Shown here: positions 22,861-35,404 of the stretch, in pieces
How positions within the stretch are numbered: the first letter of the stretch is position 1
How the letters are laid out: every line of letters starts with the position of its first letter
Origin: Linanthus parryae
Lineage: Eukaryota > Streptophyta > Magnoliopsida > Ericales > Polemoniaceae
Reading direction: 5' to 3'
Assembly (NCBI GenBank): GCA_023055425.1
Contig: JALGPY010000001.1
Span: forward strand, 117,657,057 to 117,721,056
DNA: 64,000 nt
Translations under genes and position numbers: made by a program
The notes under the pieces: generated by a model
Databases searched by the model: none
The model's input: only the letters and a program-made list of their open reading frames with translations
What the model was told of the DNA's origin: nothing

Positions 22861-24915
22861 ATTAATCTCCAAGTTAAAACTCTGGAATCTCCAAGGGAAT
22901 TTTGTAGCTTGAAACTGTATTTTACAAATTTTTTACAAGTCTCTAAACTCAAAAAGATCTGTACTTTTAACATGACCAGAAGAATCCAAGACTAGAGGTA
23001 TCGATCAAGCTTGTTCTTGATCCAACAACTTGTTGACTAAAATGCTGATGAAACTCATCAATCTATTTTGATACCATTGAGGATTAAGAATGTAGCAGAG
23101 CACTCTGCAAATAACGTACTATCATCGCTAAGAATGATTTAAAAAAAAAAAAAAAGAAAAAAAAAAAAACACTAAATTGAGATGAAACATTGGATACAAT
23201 TAAAGATGCCGTAAGTTTGAGTATAATGTGTATACACAATGAGGTTCTAGACCAATGTATATGTTTTGTTCTACTTATGAGAGGCTGTTTTAGGGTAAAA
23301 GAAAAATGGGGCATTGTGCGGCCGGAGATATATAGGCTAGAATGAAAAGAAGTAGATCATTTATGTGGCGAAAGTTAATGAGAGATTAATATATGTGGCT
23401 ACTCACTTAGAGTGGAGAAAATTTACTTGTGTATTTAATAGTTGTATTTGTCCAATTACCTGCGTAAAATTTGTCAGTATGACATACTAACAAGTAGTTG
23501 CATGGTCTATTAGGGATCACGGAGGAAAATGTGAGGGTACCATAAGTTGTTCTAATTTATGTCACAACTGACTTTCTTGTACGTACATTTAGGAAGTGAT
23601 TTGACAAGTAATGAAATTAAAATTTGTTACTCTGCTCAAAATGTTGTATTGTTATACCAATATATGTTTATAATACAAGTTGTGGTGTCGTTTTAATCAT
23701 TTACAAAACAACGCATGTACAAGTCGATTGACAGATGTAAGACATGATATACACGAGAATCTTCTTGCATTGGAAGTTCAAGCTGCATGTACGTCCGATA
23801 ACTTAACTACCCTCGTTCTTTTAGACCATTTTTCCTTCTTCTTGCCATCCAGTATTTTTATCTACTCATTCTGAACATTACGGATGGGATGTCAGGACTA
23901 GAGCTTCTAATATCGACCTTTTAATCTCATCGAAAATTGATCTGACATTAAAAGTTCTCATTTTCTTCATATCGTACAAAATGTTTTAGACAGACATAAC
24001 CATTGTTTTAAGGTATGACGTAAACGTTATTTTTTATTAGGGATATGACGTAACCATTTTCAGAGAATGATTTAAACAGACTTTGATGCACAAGAGTTAG
24101 AGGTAACGGGGTCCTACAAGAGAAAGGTGACTTCTCGGGACAAAGAGGTGAATTTATGTTTAGAGAAATAATAGGAGTGTAGCAACGCCTCCTCCGGCTG
24201 CAAAAGAGTCAGAAATTTCAAGCTCTTTCGACGGGCTTTAAGATGGGGAAGTAGTAGAAAATTGACAACTAGTTTTTGCTTGACAAGGAAAAGAAAGTCA
24301 TAAATTTCCACGGAACTGCGTGCTAATCTTAGTGACTGATTGTGACTCGTGAGAGCTACCTCTTCTTCTATTCTATAAGGGCAAAAGTCAAAGCGTCAAA
24401 CTTGAAAGCACCCTTCTTCACCGGGAGATTTATTGCTCGTACAGCACAAATTTACAGCATGTATGATGCCTGTTTAAAATATAATTACCATAAAAACAAA
24501 AATGTTGTGTTTATTGAGTTGGGTACTGTATGAAAATATGACTTAATTCCATTGAATAAAGGAGTGTCCGGCATGAGTTCTTTCCGGTTTTTAATTCACT
24601 TTGATTTTTTAATCTATTTTGTAATTTTATAAAACTTTTGGCATAGATTTTATTTGTCAAATTTTTGAATTATGATACTTGTTCTTGTAGTGCAAAATTA
24701 AATTTTGAAGAAATTGGTTTTACTAGCTTTTTTTTTAACTTTTTTCTTCATAAATTTTAATTTCTTTAGATTTACAGACTATCACAATTAATTTGACAGA
24801 ACATAATTCAACAAATAAATATATAAAGTAAAATGGCAACCTTTCATTAAACAACAAATCCTAAAGAAAGTATGGAGTTTATACTTGAAAACTATACACA
24901 ATTCGTTCGGGTTGA
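22861..24915. other. AT-rich intergenic DNA
   Basis: A poly-A tract (about 23139-23169, interrupted by one G) is the only clear feature. No gene or paired repeat could be supported. The stretch leads into the promoter side of the MYB gene. Confidence 0.5.
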
Positions 24916-24919
24916 ATGT

Positions 24920-25032
24920 ATTTTTTTAGAATTACAACATATAGCCACGTTCAAACCAGTGACCTCATACGGGAACTTCAAACGTCTAGCATTGAGCTAG
25001 CATCCATTTGCCGAGATGAATGTGAGAGTAGA
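24920..25032 (-). repeat. tRNA-derived SINE-like element upstream of MYB
   Basis: On the minus strand the sequence GATGCTAGCTCAATGCTAGA resembles a pol III A box, followed about 35 bases later by GGTTTGAACGTGG, a B-box-like motif. It then has an A-rich tail region (TTGTAATTCTAAAAAAATA). The same head (GGTGCTAGCTCAGTGGTAGA and GGATTCGAACTTC) occurs at 54558 on the + strand, so the two look like members of one SINE family. It lies roughly 300 bp upstream of the MYB TATA box. Full ends and target duplications were not resolved. Confidence 0.5.
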
Positions 25033-25333
25033 GTAATTTGGCTAAAAATTACACCCATCTATTCGAGTGTAGTACTGCTATCGTAGAGCATTATGTCAGC
25101 ACAGTCGTAACTTACTAGTATTATTTAACTAACAATAACAAGTGTATTAAGTTGGTTAATTTAATCTTGTTTTTATGGAAAACACTTGTATAGAGAATTA
25201 AATACTAGTAGAAATTATTCTCTTTAATTAATTTCATTCTTCCAAAGTTGCTATTGCGGCTTGTTTGTTTCAGTTTCCCTCACATGCCCCCACCATTTTC
25301 TTTTCTCAATTCTCCAACCTCTCTACCCCCATC

Positions 25334-25341
25334 TATATAAA
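25334..25341 (+). promoter_or_regulatory. TATA box of the MYB gene
   Basis: TATATAAA stands 115-122 bp upstream of the MYB ATG. It is followed by a long CT-rich leader (about 25376-25440), a common plant 5' UTR composition. Confidence 0.6.
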
Positions 25342-25455
25342 GCACTCCCTCCTCTATCCTCTTCCGTAAATCCCATTCTCCCTCTTTTATCTCTTTCTCT
25401 CTCTCTCAACTCCCATCTCTCCCTCTCGCTCCCATCTCTCTCGATATTTCAAGAA

Positions 25456-26644
25456 ATGGACGTTGATGGCGGATCGCTAATCTACGACTCATCCTCTTCA
25501 ATCCACAGCGAAGAAGACATGTCCGACCTCAGGCGTGGTCCCTGGACCGTCGAAGAAGATTTCACTCTCATGAATTACATCGACAAGCACGGCGAAGGCC
25601 GCTGGAACTCCCTCGCTCGCTGCGCAGGTCAGTTCCAATCTACTCTTGTAACGACCCAAGCAGATTACTGTCCCAGTTTTCAGCTGAAAGGAAAACAAGT
25701 AATCATATGTCGCAATAACTAGCGTACTAACCTTAAACTTCCCGTAAATGGAACAGGATTGAAGAGAACCGGAAAGAGCTGTAGATTGAGGTGGCTCAAC
25801 TATCTCCGCCCTGATGTCCGACGCGGCAACATCACTCTCGAGGAGCAACTCCTCATTCTCGAACTCCATTCACGCTGGGGCAACAGGTAAACCCTCGCGT
25901 CTAACCGTCCTTTCTTTAGCAGAAAATATATAAACAGTAAGGCGACATAACTCTGCGTATTATTATTATTTGGTATCTATTTGAAATTTGAACTGTGTGA
26001 ATAGGTGGTCCAAAATCGCACAACACTTGCCAGGTCGGACAGATAACGAGATCAAGAACTACTGGCGGACCCGGGTCCAGAAGCACGCAAAGCAGCTGAA
26101 ATGTGACGTCAACAGCAAGCAATTCAAGGACACCATGCGTTATCTCTGGATGCCGAGATTGGTGGAGAGAATTCAGGCCGCCTCCGCTTCCGCATCCGCA
26201 ACCGTAACAGCCGCGGCATCGTCCTCGTCCGCCGACGTCGCGCAGATAATTCCGGCGATAGCGGCTAATATCGATCAGGTCATGCCGGCGGGGAGTTACA
26301 CGCCGGAGAATTCGTGCACGGCGGCGTCGTCGGACTCGTTCGGGACTCAGGGCTCGGACCAGGTGGCTCAGGATTGTTATTACAATAACGGGTCGGATTA
26401 TGCGGTTAATTACAATAGTACCACCCAGGATTGTTACTATCCCGTGGTGAACGATCAAGTGGTTTTCGGTGGGAATTCTCTAAACAGCCCGTGTGGTTAC
26501 TTTAACCCTGGGTTGGATTTCCAGGCCTTGGAGCAGAGCAGCAACCAAAGCTTGTTCGATGGAGTAGGGGACACATCGGACAATTTGTGGAATGTTGAGG
26601 ATATTTGGTTCTTACAACAGCTCAACAACAACAGCAACATCTAG
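25456..26644 (+). CDS. MYB108-like: R2R3-MYB transcription factor, subgroup 20 (MYB2/62/78/108/112 clade)
   Basis: The coding sequence is 25456-25627, 25757-25886 and 26005-26644, joined by two GT-AG introns (129 and 118 bp) at the usual positions in R2 and R3, and gives 313 aa. I chose ATG 25456 because it starts [13 protein letters not shown] just before the R2 repeat and follows the CT-rich leader. R2 occupies about residues 26-77 ([26 protein letters not shown]) and R3 about 78-128 ([30 protein letters not shown]). The WMPRL motif near residues 149-153 is diagnostic of subgroup 20. A low-complexity Ala/Ser region and a C-terminal DIWFLQQL motif follow. Members are nuclear DNA-binding regulators in ABA/drought, jasmonate-linked stamen maturation, wounding and phosphate responses. 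The ORF is intact. The orthologue within the clade is not decided by the sequence alone. Confidence 0.95.
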
Positions 26645-27890
26645 TGTGGATTATTATTAAAGTTAAAATTAAAATGAAGAAAAGGAAATAGAGAATACGA
26701 ATTAACAGTGTACTTAATACGGAGAATTTCCGATAAAGGACAGGTTTAGTTTGTGGATTAGTTTTTTCTAATTTCTTTGTGGGAATTGGGGGATGAAGTT
26801 GTAATTTGAGATTTCTATCTCATTCTTCATTGACTTGTGTTATTGGCTTGTGAAGAATTTTGGAACTCTTTTTTTATTGTTTTGTTGATGGTGAATAATT
26901 GGTTCCACTATCATTAGTACTTTACTCAAAGAGTCGTAATTAGCTTATTTATTTATTTTTAAAATAATGATATAAAATATTCAAGTGTGGAATATGTGAA
27001 GCCTAGATGGGACCTGAACCTATGCCCATTGTTCTAGAGGAAGAGGGGAAAAGAAAGGGTGCTAACAAATAACAATGATTTAAGGACGTGTTTAATTTAA
27101 TTAATTAATTATAGCATTAGCCATTTAATCTTATCGTGGCTTGACAAGCAAGTGTCTCCGCTCACGTGAGTCATGCATTTTTTCCCCTTATCTCATCGTT
27201 TTTCTTTTGAGATAATTGTGATATTCCGGTCAATTTGCACGTGCCTCGACTTAATCACGAGATTCCAAATATTATCTCATTATTTTTATTTTCACTCATT
27301 TTAGGTAGTTAAACTTGTTTTAATTTTTTTTTTGAGAAAAGTTAAGCTTAATTTTTGTTTTTTGTTTTTTTTTGAAATAAAGCTTAATTTTTGTTGGTTA
27401 ATGTAGATGTTGTATAAATGAAAACATTTATGAAAAAAAGGCAGTAGTATAGTAAACATTTTTTTTCGAGAATCAAATATATTAAACCAGTTAGAAACTT
27501 CTTTTACAATTCAAAATATCTTATATGGTAGCTGCTTCCAGCCATAATGACGGAGCATTGAACCTATGGATGGCCATGGGCTCGGTTGGGTTGGTTTGGG
27601 TCGGGCTGAACCAGGTTGTAGATTAAAACGTGAACCCAAATCTAACCTAACCCATCAACCGGGCCAGCACTCGAACTCAAACCCGTCCCATTTAGAAAAA
27701 CTCTAAATTCTAAATTATATCTTTATTTATTTCAAATAATAGAAAATAAAATCTAAAGTAATTAATATTACGTTAAATACACACTTAACCATTTTCAATA
27801 AGTTTTTTCTATATTAATTAATTAACATTACATGTTAAACATGTCTTTTGTAATATATGTTTAGTTACATATGTGTGTGTACTTATTTAT
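26645..27890. other. MYB 3' flank and AT-rich intergenic DNA
   Basis: The first 200-250 bp are probably the 3' UTR, with several A/T-rich poly(A)-like signals but none decisive. Farther on, a G-rich/C-rich degenerate stretch (27560-27690, repeated GGGTT and AACCC motifs) resembles old repeat DNA. No gene is seen. Confidence 0.5.
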
Positions 27891-27897
27891 GATAATA

Positions 27898-28280
27898 CTA
27901 GAGTATTGCCCGTGCCCAAGGGCACTATACCTAAATTGGATAGTTTTTGAATTTAGAGGTGTTATTTAAATGAATTTAGAGGTGTTATCCGAAAATTAAT
28001 ATTTACAAATGTGGTGAAAAAAAAACAACTTCCAAGTATGGGATGAGCATTAAGTGGAATCACTCACAACCTAACTCCTATTAGTTAGGGATGTAGTTGA
28101 GAAAACATCTCTCCTATTAGTTAGGGATGTCCAAAGAGAGTGGATAGTTAGGAATATCCAAAGAGAGTGGGTAGTTAGAGATGTAATAAGTAGGTGAGAT
28201 CTAATGGTGGGGATAGGGTTGATTTAATCCAACGGTTGAAAAATTATAGTTAGTTAAACCATGCTATTTTATAATATAGA
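27898..28280 (-). mobile_element. Small non-autonomous Helitron, 383 bp
   Basis: On the minus strand the unit begins TCTATATTATAAAATAGC directly after an A (28281 complement). It ends with a perfect 14-nt hairpin GTGCCCTTGGGCAC (27925-27912), a 10-nt spacer and CTAG (27901-27898), followed by T. This is the canonical Helitron layout: 5' TC, subterminal 3' hairpin, CTRR end, insertion between A and T, and no target duplication. It has no Rep-helicase ORF. Inside, a TAGTTAGGGATGT-type motif is repeated imperfectly (28078-28190). Confidence 0.8.
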
Positions 28281-28286
28281 TAAAGA

Positions 28287-28457
28287 GTGCCGCTATGCTT
28301 CACCATTTTTTCTTCACCTTTCAAGTTCACCGCATATGTGTTAAGATATGATTGTTGGAACTATTTATTTTAAGATATTTTTATAATCACATCAACAATC
28401 AAAAACATCTAAATAAGCGGTGAACTTGAAGGGTGAAAAAAAGGGTAACGGTTAGCA
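28287..28457. mobile_element. MITE with long inverted termini
   Basis: The arms at 28312-28333 and 28417-28437 (CTTCACCTTTCAAGTTCACC against its near-exact complement) form an inverted repeat that extends with lower similarity outward. About 80 bp of AT-rich DNA lies between them. It has no ORF. The element abuts the Helitron. Family and target duplication were not determined; ends are approximate. Confidence 0.6.
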
Positions 28458-29751
28458 TTTCCCTGATATAAATAGTATAAAAAAATCTTTGGGTGTGCCA
28501 ACTTGGGTTAGGCCAAAAGTACGAAACCCAAACCCGACCAAAATGTTGATCGCACTCAAATATTGAGCCCAAGCCCGTGGCAGGCTGAAATTGGTCGAAC
28601 ACAAACCCTTAATATCATGATTTTGGTTGAGCTGGTTAGTGGAGCCATTGGGCGGATGGCCTGACTTGACTACATGTGTTGCCAACGCATGTGTTGAGAT
28701 GTTGGAGTGCCTCGGAGCCCACATCCATGCAGTCTTTTGGGAAATGTATTCTCGTCTGCTCTATCTCACTGAAAGCTTCTCTCACTAGGTTTCTTTGTCC
28801 TTTACCGATTTATTTGTTCATCATCTACAAATGTAGTACTTGGGCAACTCCTTATACAACGATTTGGCCAATGTTTTACTCAATAGCCATAAGGAGTCTA
28901 ATTTTCAAAGCTTAAATCTCAGTCTCTTTTGCCCCTGTACCCCAAGCTATGCTGCTAGATCTTTTGCCCGACGTCGGCCTTTCAGTCTTTACACGACCAC
29001 GCCCCGTAGAAATTAAGCTTGAACTTCCCTTCTGGCACTAGAATCAAATCTTTCCTTTCCTTCATGCTCGTGGTATATGAGAGGAACTCAATCTTGGATT
29101 TGAAGATCTGAAGACAATGGAGCTCTGCAAGTCATCTGCCGGAATTCGGAGGTTTCTCTTCGGCCTTCGAATCTATCTTTTTTTTTCTTTTGCCAAAGGG
29201 ACCACAATCCCATGCAGAGCAGTTCTTGGTCTTGCACAGAGCTTTCTCGAATGTCAATCAAATACATTCTGAAACTCGCATATGTAATTCTTATTTGTGA
29301 TTTCCTTATAACTTTTTCTCGGAACTTCATAGCTCTGTCACATTTGTCGAAGACATGTATTGCATCTTCTTCTGGGAAGCCACGATTTGTAATTTTTTAC
29401 TGTCCATTAACCCATCTTTTTTTATATAAGTTGGTGCACATTGGAATGATTTTTTTTACACCCTCGATGTTAGAAAATATTGCTCTTTTCGGGATCTTCA
29501 ATTTTCATAGTTTTCTTGGCCATGTTAAGTTATTATGTCGAGTGATTATTCGATATTGGTATTGCTAACAAATGCTTCACGAGCCTCTTGGTAACCCGAT
29601 CTAACATAGTAATTATCATTCTATTAAAAAGACATATCCAATTGTCATGGCTATGATTACTTGGAAGTGGGACTCTGTCCTAAATATCGACTTCCCAAAG
29701 GTGATGTTTCAAATTTTTAGTATCACAGACTGGAGCTTCACTAACACAATA

Positions 29752-30187
29752 TGTAACAACTCGAGCGAATTACTATCCCAAAAACTTCTTTATCCTTACT
29801 ATCAGACAAAAATGCTTAAGCCTGAAGGTTCCATTAGTAATCCACAAGATTTACTATATACCACACATCTAATCCACAATATCTTGATGTAGGAAAAGAT
29901 ATTACAACCCCCTCCCCCACTCAACTTATAGACTAGACGTCCTCATCGAGTGTGTCCAGTCACATATTCCTTGGTTGGCGGCGAACCACCACAAAGTTCT
30001 TGCGGGACCATGGTTGGCTCTGATACCATTTGTAACAACTCGAGCAGATTACTGTCCCAACAACTTCTTTATCCGTGCTAGCTACTAGATAAAAATGCTC
30101 AAGCCTCGAAGGTGCTAGAAGTAATCCACATGATTTATTATATACCACACATCTAATCCACAATATATCGATGTGGGGCGGGTTACA
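29752..30187 (-). mobile_element. TRIM (terminal-repeat retrotransposon in miniature), 436 bp
   Basis: Two direct repeats, 29752-29906 (155 bp) and 30031-30187 (157 bp), start TGTAACAACTCGAG and end in TTACA on the + strand. Between them lie only 124 bp. These hold a tRNA-iMet PBS (minus strand TGGTATCAGAGC, 30017-30028), next to the 5' LTR, and a G-rich PPT (minus strand GAGTGGGGGAGGGGGT, 29907-29922), next to the 3' LTR. It has no coding capacity. The flanks CAATA and AAATA may be a TSD with one mismatch. It sits within the LINE remnant. Confidence 0.9.
30017..30028 (-). other. Primer binding site of the TRIM
   Basis: Minus-strand TGGTATCAGAGC, two bases from the inner end of the TRIM 5' LTR (30031). 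Confidence 0.9.
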
Positions 30188-30877
30188 AAATACTCACTGA
30201 TCAACTCTGTCGCACTTTCTGTTTCCGGGATTAGGACTTTGAATGTTGGTGGTCTTGGGAGCCATGGGTCTTAAAACATGTTGATTGTGCTTACATTACC
30301 GAATTTATTCAACAACCATTTTTCTAAGAACTTTCTAGCATCAAGGAGACTTCTCCATCCGTAAGAAGCCACATAGTCTAATCTTGCATGTAGAAAATCC
30401 CTATCACTGACTTTTTTTTTTTGAGTATTTTTTTGTCATACTGTAGTACCCCGTATATTTGCTAGGAGTAAATTTATAATTTGTAAGTTGGATTAAGATA
30501 AATACAAGTTTAATCGTGAAATTAGTGTTGGGAAAATTATTGTGTTTATAGTTTAGAAGTGTGTATGAGAGTCTAGGTAAAATAGTAGAAATAATGTTTG
30601 TAAATTTATATGTTAGTATTTCTTTCGCGACCACGTGTGTGACCACTGCGAAACCCCGTGTATTTTCTACGCCCAATTACTTAGTCTTCATGTACTCCAA
30701 CCCACACCTAATATTTTTCTCTCGTGTTCATCCCCTCCAAAAAGTCATTGGGAGACAAGTTCTTCACTTTGGTCACCATCACCTTCACTTCACTATCACA
30801 CCCATTAACTCATTTGAATGTGAGAATATGCTTGCACATGCTTGCCATTGATAACTCTTGTATAATTTCACCCCCTC

Positions 30878-32255
30878 TGTAGGGTTTTGATGCAGGTTAC
30901 GCATCGGAAATACAATAACAAAATCCTGATCAAATCTCTCCACGTATAGCAAGCAAGCTATCACAACAACGTGATAAAGGAAGACGATATGTACCTTGCT
31001 TATAGTGTCTTCGTATCTACTAGTATCCACACTTAGGATTGCAAGATAGAATCCCCTTCACATTTTTTGCTACCTGCGTCGAAGAGGGAGGTGAAAGAAT
31101 TACGCAAAACGGGACATAGCTGACCGAACCACCTATGGAGGCCGACGACTAGGGAGGCCGACGGGTAAGAGCCGGCTCCTTGCTTAGGGTCTCTCTCCTT
31201 GTTCTCTTATTTATCTTAATGATAACTCATGAGAAATAATAAGCTAGGACTCCCCTTATATATTTAATAACTCCTTATCAACCACATATTTTCCCCAATA
31301 CTAATCATGTCCATACACGGATTAGTCCACCTTGCAAATAGTCCTACTAACTTTGCTTGTGTTTGCGCTTTGATCCTTTGATTAATTAGTCCAACTAATT
31401 AATATCCAAATCCAGTTTAATCCATTAGGCGTGTTATCTTGTAGGTTTCTAATTAGTTGGTAGTAACAATTACAGACATAGAGCGGTGTCTAGCAACACA
31501 TATATGCCACCCAACTAACAGAAATAGCAGTGATCCGACAAACCTTGTGCCAATGTTACCGTGTTATATCTATCCCTTTGTCTCCATATCCGGATTGGAA
31601 ACGAGACATAAGTGTCACACTCGTATATCCAATCCATAGTTTCTCAATACTGGGAATAGGCTTATCTATAAAGATAACATCAATAGCCCATATTGATTTA
31701 TCTGAGTCTGGCAAGACATTCCATAAGCACTACCCCTCGAGTGGCCGTGGATATTTACCCCCATTATGTAGGAGGGACAAATCCTCTCTACATCACTACC
31801 ATCTCTCAGCTTGCTTCCTATCGTACCCGATTACTATCTTTATAGTTACCCAGTTACGGTGTAACGTTTGATAACATCAAAACATGATATTCACAACTAG
31901 AGTATCCAGTGATTTCAAGTATAAGGATTAAAACACGACTGTCACTACGAGAAGGACTTTTGAGGTTAACATAATTTATATGTAGCCATCTCCTGCTGGG
32001 TCAATCCAGTATGCCATTAATCCCAATGCATATACATGTGTTAGACTTGATATTTCCATATCAATCTACCCACTCACTGGTCTATAGTGATAGTCCTATT
32101 AATCAATATAATGGACTATGGATATTTAAGAATATAACATTTATATTCTAAGGACTTCATTCATGTTAACATATCTCCATATCATTAACACAAAGAATAG
32201 TAAGTCCATATAAATGTCACGACAAATTAATTGCCTCTAGGGCACAATTCCAACA
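30878..32255 (-). repeat. Solo LTR of a BARE/Angela-like Copia element, 1378 bp
   Basis: On the minus strand it starts TGTTGGAATTGTGCCCTAGA, very close to the LTR start of BARE-1/Angela-type Copia elements (recalled family hallmark). It ends CCCTACA. A perfect 5-bp duplication, CCCTC, flanks it at 30873-30877 and 32256-32260. No coding region is present, so it is a solo LTR left by LTR-LTR recombination, inserted in LTR A. Confidence 0.87.
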
Positions 32256-35200
32256 CCCTCCTCTCCACAACTCATCACAACCAACTCCAAACATCATCCA
32301 CATAACTCTTTATATATTTATCTCATTTCTTCACATCTTTGTCTCCTCAATAACACTTAAAGGAATTCTCTCCTCTCTCCACAAACTTCATTCCCATTTT
32401 TGGATCTTTATATCCACAAAAATTCATCAAAACTCAATTTTCTAGTCTCAATATCATGAAAAACTTGAGTCCAGCCTTATTATGGTCATGGAGGGGAGTT
32501 TTTTTCACCATTCTACTCAAGGATTGAAGGTCCATTTCACATTTACACACAATCTCCTTGAATCTTGGGGTAAAGTATTCTTCTAGTATTGAACTAATGC
32601 ATGCATGTTCATGTTTAGTTTTGATTGATGACATTTTATTTTAGATTTCTTCACCTTTCTAAGTTGCATGTTTTCTGAAACTCTATTTGTGGACCAGTCT
32701 GCCATTTTTCTTAAAAGCCCCATTTCCAGAAATTTTTTTCATCTCATCTTTCTTTTGTATACACTAGACACATTGAGGATTAATTCTTCAGAAGATGGGC
32801 ATTATTTATTTTCTCCAAGTGGTAGTAATCACCTTTCAAAGTTGAAAGTTTATGTCAAACTCTTCTGTGCACAGCAGTGTTTGTTTATTTTGTAGCTTGA
32901 GTTTTATAAAAGCTATGCATGCTTTTCTTGATGTTCCAGAAAGTTGACACATGTAGGTTCATCCTAAATTTATTTCATGATTTTATAAGATGTTGTGATA
33001 TGGTAAATAGGGCTCTAACTTCAGAGCTACAAACCTATCCAGAATTGAACTCTCTTAATATTGAGAAAACATGAATTCTTGCCTCTCCATGGATTATACC
33101 ACTTGAAAACGGGTTGATTTGATCAAGTAATACTCGCGCTAGAATTTATAACATACTCGAATAGTTGAACTTGTGTTGATTTAGGAAAGATAATTTGTAG
33201 GTGACGAATTTGTAGGCACGGACTATATACGAACTTTTAAGTGATAGTTGCAAACGGGTTAAGGTGAGTATACATGTAAAGCGTTGCGTGCCTAGCTTCT
33301 TTCGTGGTTAAACTCTATTTCATTATTTGTCTCAAAATGTGTTTTTATAATATGCCGGTTTCAAATGGTTGCTTTGAATTCCACACGAGAATAACAATGC
33401 GTAACAATGTAACGTGGAAAGAGCTTTGCAGGGAACTTTTTATTATTGTCGATGTTGACTACGGTCACTCGGCGTATATTTTAACTCAGTCGCGACCTGC
33501 CGGCTCCATTTACTCATCTCTCTGGCCGCAAGAAGTCTTAGGGGGTGACGACACTTAAGGTCTTGGATGCTTGCGAGATGGATGGTTCGTATTGTTTTAT
33601 CCCCATATCAGTTAGTGGATAAAATGGAATTTATGGTTGGATTATTATATTGGATAATTGGAACGTTGTGATTTAAATTGAGAATTTTAGAAATGTGGCA
33701 AGAATCTGGAAGACTCTATTATTCCACCGAGCTTTATTTCTGCGGTGTTTTTACTTGAAGTTGAATTGCTTATGAACTATTCTGTTTATTCAACTACTTT
33801 AAATTGAATGATAATACATCGTATTCGGTTTACATCTTCGGGTGTTGCTCACTCAGTATTTCATTGCTGACTTTCGAAACTGCGGTTCCTTTTTCCTTCC
33901 CACCGCATGTATAGAGGCTGGCGGCTATGGGGAAGACGGTTACGAGAATCACGTAGTGTAACACCCCCAAACCGCCAAGCCGGAAGTCCGAAAAGGCCGA
34001 CCCGGTAGCCCAGGGATGTCACTCCGTACCCGAGATTAAACCCGGATACAAGGAGATTTTATAACTGAATATCCAAACCAAATCCATAAAAATATTTAAT
34101 TGAAACTTTAAAACTTGTCTCGCCACAAATATGGGCACTATTCCAATCTAAAATTCAACTACTAAATAAAACAAGTCTAGATGTGAAATTTAAATTTACT
34201 AAAGTGACGTGTCTCGATTTCCCCCAAAAGCCATGCTTCCACCTAAACCTGTGGTGCAGAAACAAAAAGAAACACCACAGTTTCCAAAGTCAGCTGAAAA
34301 TACTGAGTAAGCAACACCCAAGCATGTAAACAGATTATGAAGCAGTTTAAAAACGACACATGAGTTTGAAGAGTAAAGTATTTGAGTAAGAGTAGTATGA
34401 AACAAGAATTCACAAATCTTTTCCTTTATCACCTCACTTGTGGGGAAACATTCCCAACCTTCCTCATTTGTCCAATCGGGACTTCCAATTCTCAATCATA
34501 AAGGTCCATCATTCAGAAAACATATATTACCATGTTGACACGGGGAAGATCTTCTAATAACTGGCTACCAGACCATAAGTGTCGACACCCCCCTAAGAAT
34601 TCTTGCGGCCAGAGAGGTAAGTACTGGAGCGAACTCGGGGCGGTTGCGGCCGAGCAAAATAAAGTGGGTCGAGAGACGTAGTCCACATCGACCAAAGCTC
34701 AAAATATTGATCCCCGATACAACTATTCCACTTTACGTCTTTACGTCTTATTATCATTTCATGTGATAGTTGTGATAGAATCACCTTTGTAAAATCAATA
34801 AGCTTTCTCAAATAAACGACTCAAGTAGATATTTAAATTTTGAGACAATAAATCACAAAAGCAGTTTAGACACGAAAGAAGATATGGGCGCTAGGCCTGG
34901 CATGTTTACTTACCTCAACAAATAGCAATCACAGCAAATCAATCGTAGTATTCGACGTATCCTTCGTCCATGAAATTGTCGCCTACAAATTTAATAATAT
35001 CCTAATCAACACATTGCACACAAAGTCCTATGAAATAAATCTCTTACTAACTCTCCCCAACCTTTACTAAGGCGAACAACCTTTTTTATAGAAAAATACA
35101 CTTTATAACGCTAACGTTTATTATTTGTTAAAACATAATAGGCTATAATTATACAAATATAACTTATAAGATTCGATAAAATATCCCTTTTATTATTTAG

Positions 35201-35404
35201 GGTAGAGAAGCATATTATTTTATCTCAAAAACACTTTTAATTCAAATAGTAGGTTCTCCCAACCAAACAAGCCTTAATAGAGAATAAGTTATAAACTAAC
35301 TAACTTTTATTTAAAAGAAATAACAAAGTTATTAATGGAAAATAACTTATTCTAATTTGTTATAAACTTATAAAAATAAATAAGAAAAATATACTTTTTA
35401 TTTT

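Larger units (their letters stand above)
28655..30436 (-). pseudogene. LINE ORF2 C-terminal part: zf-RVT region and RNase H
   Basis: Minus-strand motifs are DFLHARLDYVASYGWRSLLD with DPWLPRPPTFKV (about 30385-30235), EEDAIHVFDKCDRAMK near 29365-29325, then LLCMGLWSLWQKKKK (about 29220-29175) and MWAPRHSNISTHALATHV near 28720-28670. The last is the RNase H-type end found at the C-terminus of many plant L1 ORF2 proteins. A TRIM element (29752-30187) interrupts it. Frameshifts and stops throughout. Confidence 0.72.

Noticed and set aside
25498..26458. Minus-strand open frames of 123 and 180 aa over the MYB gene
   Set aside because: They are reverse shadows of the GC-rich MYB exons.
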